Origin: Paracoccaceae bacterium
GTDB taxonomy: Bacteria; Pseudomonadota; Alphaproteobacteria; Rhodobacterales; Rhodobacteraceae
Direction: 5' to 3'
Length of the DNA: 7,725 bases
Assembly (NCBI GenBank): GCA_007129775.1
Contig: SKUV01000321.1
Coordinates: forward strand, 1 to 7,725
Positions 1 to 6,510 of the stretch are shown in pieces (position 1 is the first letter of the stretch; every line of letters begins with the position of its first letter). The translations under genes and the position numbers were made by a program. The notes under the pieces were generated by a model. It did no database searches and was not told the DNA's origin. It was given only the letters and a program-made list of their open reading frames with translations.

Positions 1-1938
1 GAACTTGCCCAGCGGGAAATCCACCGTCACGTCGCGCAGGTTGTTGCCGCTCGCCTTGACCACCGTCAGTTTCTTGCCGTTGCCCTTGCGCCGCACCGGC
101 GGCACGGCGATTTCGCGCGCGCCCGACAGGTATTGCCCGGTCAGGCTGGCGGCGTCGGCCTCGATCTGGGCGGGCGTGCCCTGCGCCACGATCTGCCCGC
201 CATGGACGCCCGCGCCCGGCCCCATGTCGATCACATGGTCGGCCTCGCGGATCGCCTCTTCGTCATGTTCGACCACAAGCACGGTATTGCCCTGGTCACG
301 CAGGTTCTTGAGGGTGATCAGCAGGCGGTCGTTGTCGCGCTGGTGCAGCCCGATGGAGGGCTCGTCGAGCACATAGAGCACGCCCGTCAGCCCGCTGCCG
401 ATCTGGCTGGCCAGCCGGATACGCTGGCTTTCGCCGCCCGACAGCGTGCCCGCCCCGCGCGCCAGCGTCAGGTAATCGAGCCCCACATTGACCAGAAAGC
501 CCAGCCGCTCGCGAATCTCCTTCAGGATGGCGCGGGCGATCTCGTTCTTCTGCCTGGTCAGGCTGCCCGGAACGCTTTCGACCCATGCCAGCGCCTCGCG
601 GATCGACATTTCCGAGACATGCCCGATATGCCGCCCGCCGATGTGCACCGCCAGCGCCTCGGCCCGCAGGCGATAACCGCCGCAGGCCCCGCAGGGGCGG
701 TTGTTCTGATAGCGCTCGAATTCCTCGCGGATCCACGCGCTGTCGGTCTCGCGCCAGCGGCGTTCCATGTTGGGCACCACGCCCTCGAAGGCGCGGGTCA
801 CCTTGTAGACGCGCCCGCCCTCGTCATAGCGAAACTCCAGCTCCTCCCCGCCCGAGCCGTGCAGAAGCACCTGCCGGACATGGGCCGGCAGGTCGCGCCA
901 CGCCGCCTTGGCGTCGAATTCGTAATGCCGCGCAAGGGCTTCGATGGTCTGCAGGAAATAGGGCGACTTGCCCTTGCGCCACGGGGCAATGGCGCCATCG
1001 GCCAGTGAAAGCGCCGCGTCGGGCACCATCAGCCGTTCGTCGAAAAACACCTCGTGGCCCAGCCCGTCGCATTCCGGGCAGGCACCGAAGGGGGCGTTGA
1101 AGGAAAAGAGCCGCGGCTCGATCTCGGGTATGGTGAAGCCCGACACCGGGCAGGCGAAATTCTCGGAAAACGTCACACGCTCGGGCTCCGGCGCGGTGCC
1201 GTCCTCGCCCGCCTGCGGGGCGGTTTCCAGAATGGCGATGCCCTGGGCGAGGTCGAGCGCGGTGCGGAAACTGTCGGCCAGCCGCGTCTCGATCCCCTCG
1301 CGCACCACGATCCGGTCCACCACCACGTCGATGTCGTGGCGGAATTTCTTGTCGAGGCTGGGCGGGCTGTCGAGGTCATGGAAAGCGCCATCGACCTTGA
1401 CGCGCTGGAAGCCCTGCTTGCGCAGTTCCAGAAATTCCTTGCGGTATTCGCCCTTGCGGTCGCGCACGATGGGGGCGAGCAGATAGGCGCGGGTGCCCTC
1501 GGGCATGGTCAGCGCCCTGTCCACCATGTCCTGCACCTGCTGCGCCTCGATCGGCAGGCCCGTGGCCGGCGAATAGGGCGTGCCCGCGCGGGCGAAGAGC
1601 AACCGCAGATAGTCGTGGATCTCCGTCACCGTGCCGACGGTAGAGCGGGGATTCTTGCTGGTGGTCTTCTGTTCGATGCTGATCGCCGGCGAAAGGCCCG
1701 AAATATGCTCCACATCCGGTTTCTGCATCATGTCGAGGAATTGCCGGGCATAGGCCGAGAGCGATTCGACATAGCGGCGCTGGCCCTCGGCATAGATCGT
1801 ATCGAAGGCGAGCGAGGATTTGCCCGAGCCCGACAGCCCGGTGATCACCACCAGCCGGTCGCGGGGAATGTCGATATCGATGCCCTGCAGGTTATGCTCG
1901 CGCGCGCCGCGGACCTCGATCTGTTTCTGCTCGGCCAT
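1..1938 (-). CDS. uvrA: UvrA, excinuclease ABC subunit A (5' part, 646 codons, runs off left edge)
   Basis: UvrA is the damage-recognition ATPase of nucleotide excision repair; as a dimer it loads UvrB onto DNA lesions in the cytoplasm. The translation begins MAEQKQIEVRGAREHNL and matches E. coli UvrA as I remember it throughout. Visible motifs are Walker A GLSGSGKSS (residues 34-42), the ABC signature LSGGE (499-503), Walker B VLYVLDEPS (520-528) and the H-loop VVEHDE (555-560), so ATP site I parts of the N-terminal half are intact. The insertion-domain zinc finger has C263, C287 and C290, but the second ligand is S266 (CPVSG). The family is usually about 940-960 residues, so roughly the last third, with the second Walker A and the C-terminal zinc finger, lies outside the window. 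The ATG at 1938 aligns with the normal family N-terminus; its Shine-Dalgarno is weak (GGCGGGG). It follows ureC on the same strand but has its own LexA-box-like element. Confidence 0.97.
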   Translation of the reverse strand, partial: MAEQKQIEVRGAREHNLQGIDIDIPRDRLVVITGLSGSGKSSLAFDTIYAEGQRRYVESLSAYARQFLDMMQKPDVEHISGLSPAISIEQKTTSKNPRSTVGTVTEIHDYLRLLFARAGTPYSPATGLPIEAQQVQDMVDRALTMPEGTRAYLLAPIVRDRKGEYRKEFLELRKQGFQRVKVDGAFHDLDSPPSLDKKFRHDIDVVVDRIVVREGIETRLADSFRTALDLAQGIAILETAPQAGEDGTAPEPERVTFSENFACPVSGFTIPEIEPRLFSFNAPFGACPECDGLGHEVFFDERLMVPDAALSLADGAIAPWRKGKSPYFLQTIEALARHYEFDAKAAWRDLPAHVRQVLLHGSGGEELEFRYDEGGRVYKVTRAFEGVVPNMERRWRETDSAWIREEFERYQNNRPCGACGGYRLRAEALAVHIGGRHIGHVSEMSIREALAWVESVPGSLTRQKNEIARAILKEIRERLGFLVNVGLDYLTLARGAGTLSGGESQRIRLASQIGSGLTGVLYVLDEPSIGLHQRDNDRLLITLKNLRDQGNTVLVVEHDEEAIREADHVIDMGPGAGVHGGQIVAQGTPAQIEADAASLTGQYLSGAREIAVPPVRRKGNGKKLTVVKASGNNLRDVTVDFPLGKF

Positions 1939-2000
1939 GCTGAACCCCGCCTGCGGCTATGGTCTGTGCGCCCGCGCGCCTCGCGTGCGACACATGGCCA

Positions 2001-2029
2001 GACATAGGCGATCGGTACCGAGTCTCCAA
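2001..2029 (-). promoter_or_regulatory. Candidate uvrA promoter (TTGGAG - 17 nt - TATGTC)
   Basis: On the minus strand a TTGGAG element (2029-2024) is followed after 17 nt by TATGTC (2006-2001), ending about 62 nt before the uvrA ATG. Each hexamer matches the sigma-70 consensus at only about three positions. The support is the correct spacing and the position just downstream of the LexA-like box, where a bound repressor would overlap or adjoin RNA polymerase. The exact promoter is uncertain. Confidence 0.3.
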
Positions 2030-2040
2030 CCGAAAAAGCG

Positions 2041-2055
2041 GAACATTGGGCGAAC
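2041..2055 (-). promoter_or_regulatory. Putative LexA (SOS) operator upstream of uvrA, GTTC-N7-GTTC
   Basis: Read on the minus strand the sequence is GTTCGCCCAATGTTC, an exact GTTC-N7-GTTC direct repeat. This is the LexA recognition motif described for Rhodobacter sphaeroides and other alphaproteobacteria, where it controls recA and uvrA among others. It lies about 100 nt upstream of the uvrA start codon and about 36 nt downstream of the ureC stop. The motif match is seen directly; LexA binding and SOS induction of uvrA are inferred from family knowledge. Confidence 0.8.
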
Positions 2056-2091
2056 ACACCCCGCGCGGCCGGGAAAGCGCGCGACCCGCCG

Positions 2092-3801
2092 TCAGAACAG
2101 GAAATACCGCTGCGCCAGCGGCAATTCCTGCGCCGGCTCGCAGGTGAGCAATTCGCCATCCGCGCGGACTTCGTAGGTCTCGGGGTTGACTTCCACCTGC
2201 GGCATCGCGTCGTTGAGCACCATGTCCGGCTTGCCGATCCCGCGGGTGCCGGCCACGGCCAGCACCTCCTTGGCCAGCCCGTAGCCCTGCGCCACCCCCG
2301 CCTCTAACGCCGCGGCCGAAGCAAAGACCACCGCCGAGCGTTCGACCGAGCGGCCGAAAGCCCCGAACATGGGCCGCGAATGGACCGGCTGCGGCGTGGG
2401 GATCGAGGCGTTGGGGTCGCCCATCTGGGCGCAGGCGATGGTGCCGCCGATCAGCACCATATCGGGTTTCGCCCCGAAAAAGGCCGGCGACCAGAGGCAC
2501 AGATCCGCGCGCTTGCCTTCCTCGATACTGCCCACATGGGCGGCGATCCCGTGGGCGATGGCAGGGTTGATCGTGTATTTCGCGATATAGCGGCGCACCC
2601 GCAGATTGTCGTTGTCGCCCTGCTCTTGCGCCAGGCGGCCGCGCTGCTGCTTCATCTTGTGGGCGGTCTGCCATGTGCGGATGATGACCTCGCCCACGCG
2701 CCCCATGGCCTGACTGTCCGAAGACAGGATCGACATGGCGCCCATGTCGTGCAGGATATCCTCGGCCGCAATGGTCTCGCGCCGGATGCGGGATTCGGCA
2801 AAGGCCACATCCTCGGGGATGGATTTGTCGAGGTGGTGGCAGACCATGAGCATGTCCAGATGCTCTTCGATCGTGTTGACCGTATAGGGCATGGTCGGGT
2901 TGGTGGAGGACGGGATCACATTGGGCACCGAGACCACGCGCAGGATATCGGGCGCATGTCCGCCGCCGGCGCCTTCGGTGTGAAAGGCGTGGATCGTGCG
3001 ATCCCCGATGGCGCGCAGCGTGTTTTCGACAAAGCCGCTTTCGTTCAGCGTGTCGGTGTGGATCATGACCTGAACGTCCATCGCATCGGCCACGCTCAGG
3101 CAGCAGTCGATGGCGCCGGGGGTGGTGCCCCAATCCTCGTGCAGCTTCAGCGCGCAGGCCCCGGCGCGCACCTGCTCTTCCAGCCCGGCGGGCAGGCTCG
3201 CATTGCCCTTGCCGGCAAAGGCGAGGTTCATGGGAAAGGCATCGGCGGCCTGCATCATCCGCGCGATATGCCACGGCCCCGGCGTGCAGGTGGTGGCAAG
3301 CGTGCCATGGGCCGGGCCGGTGCCACCGCCCAGCATCGTGGTCAGGCCCGAATGCAGCGCATCGTCGATCTGTTGCGGGCAGATGAAATGGATATGCACG
3401 TCGAGCCCGCCGGCGGTGAGGATGCGCCCCTCGGCGGCGATCACCTCGGTGCCCGGGCCGATGACGATGGTCACGCCCGGCTGGGTGTCGGGGTTGCCGG
3501 CCTTGCCGATCTTGTGGATGCGCCCGTCGCGCAGGCCCACATCGGCCTTGTAGATGCCGCTGTGATCGACGATCAGCGCATTGGTGATGACGGTATCAAC
3601 CGCGCCCTCGGCCCGGGTTGCCTGTGACTGGCCCATCCCGTCGCGAATGACCTTGCCGCCGCCGAACTTGACCTCTTCGCCATGGATGGTCAGGTCGCGC
3701 TCCACCTCGATGATCAGGTCGGTATCGGCGAGGCGCAGCCGGTCGCCGGTGGTGGGGCCATACATATCGGCATAGGCGGCGCGAGAGATGCGGGCGGGCA
3801 T
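2092..3801 (-). CDS. ureC: Urease subunit alpha (catalytic subunit, UreC)
   Basis: UreC is the catalytic chain of the nickel enzyme that hydrolyses urea to ammonia and carbamate in the cytoplasm. The product is 569 residues (about 567 is typical) and begins MPARISRAAYADMYGPTTGD, as in family members. Every metal and active-site residue is present, shifted by +2 from Klebsiella numbering: H136 and H138 (DVHIH), the carbamylated bridging lysine K219 in ALKLHEDWG, H221, H248, H274, the flap residues C321 and H322 in MVCHHLDK, R338 and the nickel ligand D362 (SSDSQAMGR). The C-terminus ends normally (QRYFLF). The ATG at 3801 is preceded by an AAGGA ribosome-binding site with 7 nt spacing. It is the last gene of the urease cluster; the next gene is uvrA, not ureE. 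The 107-nt gap to the upstream small ORF is larger than the other gaps in the cluster, so a separate transcript start for ureC cannot be excluded. Confidence 0.99.
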   Translation of the reverse strand: MPARISRAAYADMYGPTTGDRLRLADTDLIIEVERDLTIHGEEVKFGGGKVIRDGMGQSQATRAEGAVDTVITNALIVDHSGIYKADVGLRDGRIHKIGKAGNPDTQPGVTIVIGPGTEVIAAEGRILTAGGLDVHIHFICPQQIDDALHSGLTTMLGGGTGPAHGTLATTCTPGPWHIARMMQAADAFPMNLAFAGKGNASLPAGLEEQVRAGACALKLHEDWGTTPGAIDCCLSVADAMDVQVMIHTDTLNESGFVENTLRAIGDRTIHAFHTEGAGGGHAPDILRVVSVPNVIPSSTNPTMPYTVNTIEEHLDMLMVCHHLDKSIPEDVAFAESRIRRETIAAEDILHDMGAMSILSSDSQAMGRVGEVIIRTWQTAHKMKQQRGRLAQEQGDNDNLRVRRYIAKYTINPAIAHGIAAHVGSIEEGKRADLCLWSPAFFGAKPDMVLIGGTIACAQMGDPNASIPTPQPVHSRPMFGAFGRSVERSAVVFASAAALEAGVAQGYGLAKEVLAVAGTRGIGKPDMVLNDAMPQVEVNPETYEVRADGELLTCEPAQELPLAQRYFLF

Positions 3802-3850
3802 GGCGTGGTCCTTGTTGGTCCGGGGCGTGGGATGGTGGTGGTGCGGCCGA

Positions 3851-3866
3851 GGCCGACGGGTCGGCC
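3851..3866. repeat. Short perfect hairpin upstream of ureC
   Basis: GGCCGA and TCGGCC form a 6-bp perfect inverted repeat around a CGGG loop, about 50 nt upstream of the ureC start. There is no T-run on either side, so it does not look like a classical intrinsic terminator. In a message covering the whole cluster it could act as an RNA stability or processing element between the small ORF and ureC. Such hairpins also arise easily in DNA this GC-rich, so the functional reading is weak. Confidence 0.35.
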
Positions 3867-3867
3867 G

Positions 3868-3919
3868 GATCAGTCTGGCGGATCAGTCTGGCGGATCAGT
3901 CTGGCGGATCAGTCCGCCG
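3868..3919. repeat. 13-bp tandem repeat, three perfect copies plus one degenerate
   Basis: The unit GATCAGTCTGGCG occurs perfectly at 3868-3880, 3881-3893 and 3894-3906, followed by a diverged copy GATCAGTCCGCCG at 3907-3919. Read on the minus strand each copy carries a TGA. Because 13 is not a multiple of 3, successive TGAs at 3909, 3896, 3883 and 3870 fall in all three reading frames. The diverged copy holds the stop codon of the small ORF between ureB and ureC. Slippage-type expansion is the likely origin, and copy number could vary between strains. Confidence 0.95.
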
Positions 3920-4238
3920 GGGCGCGCTCTTGCGCCCGGCGGCGCCCGGCGGCGGTGGCGGGCACAGGTCCGGGCCATCGCGCTGCGGATGGATTGGCCC
4001 GCGCCCGCGTGCCGGAGCCCTTGCGGGCGCGCTTCGCCGTCGTCTTCGCGGCTTGCACGCTCCACTTGGCACCCTGCCCGGGCCCTGCGGCCTCCGGCCC
4101 GGCGCCCTGCGGAGCGACCGGCGGCAGCGCCGCGGCGCGCCACAGCGCCAGCCCGGCATCGCGCTGGGCATCGGCCAGACGGCACCAGAGCAGGATCGTG
4201 TCGCGCCATATCGCCACGGGTGTCGGATCACGGAACAT
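3909..4238 (-). CDS. Small unrecognised ORF between ureB and ureC (109 aa)
   Basis: I do not recognise this protein. It is 109 residues and begins MFRDPTPVAIWRDTILLWCR. Residues 8-37 look like an amphipathic helix with four of the Trp/Cys/Met-type bulky residues spaced through Ala and Leu. Residues 38-57 are Pro/Gly/Ala-rich and apparently disordered. The C-terminal half is rich in Lys, Arg and Ala (for example AKRARKGSGTRAR, 68-80). There is no signal peptide. The start is well supported: AGGGAGGG (4254-4247) lies 8 nt before the ATG, and the gene begins 32 nt after the ureB stop on the same strand. It is therefore probably co-transcribed with the urease genes. The stop lies in the diverged copy of the 13-bp repeat. 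The helix-plus-basic-tail layout is reminiscent of small phasin-like or scaffold proteins, but that is only an impression. The C-terminal half is low-complexity and could be poorly conserved. Confidence 0.6.
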   Translation of the reverse strand: MFRDPTPVAIWRDTILLWCRLADAQRDAGLALWRAAALPPVAPQGAGPEAAGPGQGAKWSVQAAKTTAKRARKGSGTRARANPSAARWPGPVPATAAGRRRAQERAPAD

Positions 4239-4270
4239 GTCTTGCGCCCTCCCTGTCGCGGCAGGCGGGG

Positions 4271-4576
4271 TCAGAGCCCGCCCATCACCGCCTTGTTGAA
4301 CCCGAAGACCCGACGCGCGCCCGAGAGCGGAACCAGTGCCACCTCGCGGGTCTGGCCCGGCTCGAACCGCACCGCGGTTCCGGCGGCGATGTCGAGCCGC
4401 ATGCCGCGCGCCGCCGCGCGGTCGAAGCTGAGCCCCGAATTGGCCTCGGCGAAATGATAATGGCTGCCCACCTGCACCGGGCGGTCGCCGGTATTGGCGA
4501 CCTGCAGCAGAGTGACCGGCGCGCCGGCGTTCAGTTCGATGTCGCCCTCGGCTGGAAACACCTCTCCCGGGATCAT
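4271..4576 (-). CDS. ureB: Urease subunit beta (UreB)
   Basis: UreB is the structural beta chain that packs against UreC in the (UreABC)3 urease assembly. The 101-residue product begins MIPGEVFPAEGDIELNAG and contains the family stretch VQVGSHYHFAEAN (35-47), followed by RGMRLDIAAGTAVRFEPG and FGFNKAVMGGL at the end. Its length is normal for a separate beta subunit (about 101-106). The start at 4576 is chosen because GGGAGG lies 5 nt upstream, on the stop codon of ureJ, and because longer in-frame extensions would overlap ureJ extensively. It sits 11 nt after ureJ, consistent with one transcript and coupled translation. Confidence 0.98.
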   Translation of the reverse strand: MIPGEVFPAEGDIELNAGAPVTLLQVANTGDRPVQVGSHYHFAEANSGLSFDRAAARGMRLDIAAGTAVRFEPGQTREVALVPLSGARRVFGFNKAVMGGL

Positions 4577-4587
4577 CGCGGCCTCCC

Positions 4588-5139
4588 TCAGATCACGGCG
4601 AGCGCGGCGCCACCCAGCACCACCGCCCCGCCCATCGCCCGCATCGCCAGCGGGCCGAGACGCGCCAGCGCCACGCCCAGACCATGCAGCGCCGCCGTCG
4701 CGATCAGAAAGCCCGCGGCATAGTCCATCCCGCCCGGCCCCTCGACCCCGTGCGCCCAGCCATGGGCCGCACCGAAAACCGCCACCAGCGCCACCGAAAG
4801 CCCCAGCGGCGCGCGCCACAAAAGCGCCACCGCCGCGCCGAGGATGATGACGGAGGCGAGGATCACATGCTCCACCGCATTGATCTCGGTCCCGCCCACG
4901 CCGCCCAGCCCGGCCGCAGCCATCGCGCCCAGAAAGACCGCCGGCAACACCCAGAGCGCGCGCCCCCCGGCAAGCCCGGCCCAGAGCCCCACCGCGACAA
5001 TCGCCAGCAGGTGATCGACCCCCAGCAGCGGATGCGCCAGCCCGTCGCCGAAACCGTTGCCGGCGTGGTCATGATGCGGATGCGCGGCAAGGGCGCCGGG
5101 CAGAAGCAGGAAGAAAGCGGTTGCGGAAAGGTTGCGCAT
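4588..5139 (-). CDS. ureJ: HupE/UreJ family membrane protein, probable nickel permease
   Basis: The 183-residue product belongs to the HupE/UreJ family, membrane proteins associated with hydrogenase and urease clusters and thought to carry nickel (or cobalt) inward. A signal-peptide-like N-terminus (residues 1-19, ending GALAA) is followed by a His cluster, HPHHDH (20-25). The family motif HPLLGVDHLLAIVAVGLW is at 36-53. Further conserved histidines are at 91, 126 and 130 (AAHGWAHG), and 152. The rest consists of several hydrophobic segments, roughly 44-57, 61-79, 91-107, 113-125, 141-159 and 162-182, about six in all. The ATG at 5139 is preferred over an upstream ATG in the same frame because it gives a proper signal peptide and lies 10 nt after the ureA stop. 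Its ribosome-binding site is modest (AGGGAA). It lies between ureA and ureB and probably supplies nickel for urease maturation. Confidence 0.93.
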   Translation of the reverse strand: MRNLSATAFFLLLPGALAAHPHHDHAGNGFGDGLAHPLLGVDHLLAIVAVGLWAGLAGGRALWVLPAVFLGAMAAAGLGGVGGTEINAVEHVILASVIILGAAVALLWRAPLGLSVALVAVFGAAHGWAHGVEGPGGMDYAAGFLIATAALHGLGVALARLGPLAMRAMGGAVVLGGAALAVI

Positions 5140-5149
5140 GATCGGTTCC

Positions 5150-5452
5150 CTAGCGGATCGGATGGTGAACAGTGACAAGTTTGGTGCCGTCTGGAAATGT
5201 CGCCTCGACCTGCACCTCGTGGATCATCTCGGGGATGCCTTCCATGCATTGCCCGGCGCTGACCACCGTGGCGCCGGCCGCCATCAGATCGGCCACGCTG
5301 CGCCCGGCGCGGGCGCCCTCGACGACGAAATCGGTAATGAGCGCAATGGCTTCGGGATGGTTCAGCTTGACCCCGCGGTCCAGCCGCGCGCGCGCCACCA
5401 TGGCCGCGACGCTGACCAGAAGCTTGTCCTTTTCCCGTGGCGTCAGATTCAT
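5150..5452 (-). CDS. ureA: Urease subunit gamma (UreA)
   Basis: UreA is the small structural chain of bacterial urease. The 100-residue product is full length and closely follows the Klebsiella protein as I remember it: MNLTPREKDKLL at the start, KLNHPEAIALITDFVVEGAR (29-48), MEGIPEMIHEVQVEATFPDG (70-89) and KLVTVHHPIR at the end. The start at 5452 is preceded by a strong purine tract (GGGGGGA) and lies 12 nt after the ureD stop. It is the second gene of the cluster and is followed 10 nt later by ureJ. Confidence 0.99.
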   Translation of the reverse strand: MNLTPREKDKLLVSVAAMVARARLDRGVKLNHPEAIALITDFVVEGARAGRSVADLMAAGATVVSAGQCMEGIPEMIHEVQVEATFPDGTKLVTVHHPIR

Positions 5453-5464
5453 CGTTCCCCCCGT

Positions 5465-6322
5465 TCAGATCTGCCACACCCGCGGCAGCGCACGGCCGCC
5501 GCGCATCACCGCCAAGGCCGCCGCCACCGCCCGCTTGAGCGGCAGCGCATCGGGCGCGAGCATCCGCACGAGGCAGCGCCCGTCCCAGCCCGAGGCCGCG
5601 GCCTCTACCCCTTGCGGCACACCGGCAAGCGCTGCGCGCACCGCCGGTGTCGCATCCTCGGCCCCCGGCGCGACCAGCACCAGACTGGCAGCGGCCCGGG
5701 CACCGTTCCACAGCGCCGGGTGACGCCCCGCCTGCCCGCCGTCGAGCGCCCCATCGTCCAGATGCAGCGCATCAATGACGCAGGCGCGCCCGTCGCGCAG
5801 CACCTCGCGCCGGTCGCGCAGATGCACACGGGCAAGGGTCTCGCCCATGGCCGCGCGGCCCAGCACCACCATCTCGGCCAGCACCAGCGCGGCATCGCCT
5901 TCCATGCTCACCCGGGTCCTGCGCGCAAGGGCGGAGCCCTGAAACAGGATCGTTTCCTGCGGGAGCCAGTCGAGCGCGGCGCCCGGGCCGAGGGTGAGCG
6001 TCACCTCCATCCGGGCGCGTCCGCCGGCGCTGGCATAGGCGCGCTCGGCGGTCTGGGTCGCGCCCACCACCGCCGCGCCGGGCCCGAGATCGAGGCCAAA
6101 GCGCAGCCTGTCCCCGCCGGTCAGCCCGCCGGAGGTGTTCAGAAACACCACCTCGGGCCGGTCGCCATGGCTGCGCGGCACGAAGGCGCGCGCCGAACCC
6201 GCCTGCGCCAGACCCGACAGGCGCGCGCGCCCGCCGCTGCCGCCGGTGCCCAGAAAGGCAGCAGAGGCCGCGCCGCGCGCGCGCTGCAAAGTGCTGGCAA
6301 AAGGCGCATCGACATCGAGCAT
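5465..6322 (-). CDS. ureD: Urease accessory protein UreD (UreH)
   Basis: UreD binds the urease apoprotein and, with UreF and UreG, forms the complex that inserts nickel into the active site; it acts in the cytoplasm. The 285-residue product shows the family signatures NTSGGLTGGDRL (62-73), ATQTAERAYAS (88-98), LDWLPQETILFQGS (117-130) and a C-terminal LPRVWQ (279-284). Its length is normal (about 270-300). The ATG at 6322 is the only ATG or GTG in frame after the upstream in-frame TAA (about 31 codons back). There is no clear Shine-Dalgarno before it, unlike ureA, ureB and ureC. It is the first gene of the cluster, and its promoter must lie in the divergent intergenic region. Its partners UreF and UreG are not encoded in this window. 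Confidence 0.96.
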   Translation of the reverse strand: MLDVDAPFASTLQRARGAASAAFLGTGGSGGRARLSGLAQAGSARAFVPRSHGDRPEVVFLNTSGGLTGGDRLRFGLDLGPGAAVVGATQTAERAYASAGGRARMEVTLTLGPGAALDWLPQETILFQGSALARRTRVSMEGDAALVLAEMVVLGRAAMGETLARVHLRDRREVLRDGRACVIDALHLDDGALDGGQAGRHPALWNGARAAASLVLVAPGAEDATPAVRAALAGVPQGVEAAASGWDGRCLVRMLAPDALPLKRAVAAALAVMRGGRALPRVWQI

Positions 6323-6372
6323 GGCGCGACGATAAAGCGCCCGCGCGCCGGGCCGCCAGCACCGGCCGCCGC

Positions 6373-6393
6373 GCCCCGGGCCGTGCCCCGGGC
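6373..6393. repeat. 9-bp direct repeat GCCCCGGGC, two copies 3 nt apart
   Basis: GCCCCGGGC occurs at 6373-6381 and again at 6385-6393, separated by CGT. The repeat period is 12 bp and each copy is nearly self-complementary. It lies about 50-70 nt upstream of the ureD start codon, a position where an operator for the urease genes could sit. In DNA this GC-rich a chance origin is quite possible. Confidence 0.35.
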
Positions 6394-6510
6394 GCAGATG
6401 GCATACGCCCAGTTATCAGGCGTGATGCTGAATAATGTGGCACCAGAGGAATCCCGCATCGCCGGGGCCGCGGATCGGCGATGCAATCGCCCCGTTCGCA
6501 AGCCGCGGCT

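Noticed and set aside
133..2007. Long plus-strand open frames (291 and 317 codons) opposite uvrA
   Set aside because: They mirror conserved uvrA codons and look like no known protein; they arise from the GC-rich third positions of uvrA.
2062..2083. CGCGCG inverted repeat after ureC as an intrinsic terminator
   Set aside because: The stem is only 6 bp with a 10-nt loop and no following T-run; a chance pairing in GC-rich DNA is as likely.
2380..3627. Long open frame (415 codons) on the plus strand opposite ureC
   Set aside because: It is antisense to a fully conserved ureC and its composition (His/Ala/Gly/Arg-rich) is what a GC-rich coding strand gives in reverse; no domain is recognisable.
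3883..4231. Alternative minus-frame small ORFs ending at 3883 and 3896
   Set aside because: They have no clear ribosome-binding site and share the region with the better-supported ORF at 4238-3909; their ends are set only by the frame-shifting stops of the tandem repeat.
4271..4819. Longer N-terminal form of ureB (182 codons)
   Set aside because: The extra N-terminal part overlaps ureJ out of frame and is not UreB-like; the ATG at 4576 has a good ribosome-binding site and the normal family N-terminus.
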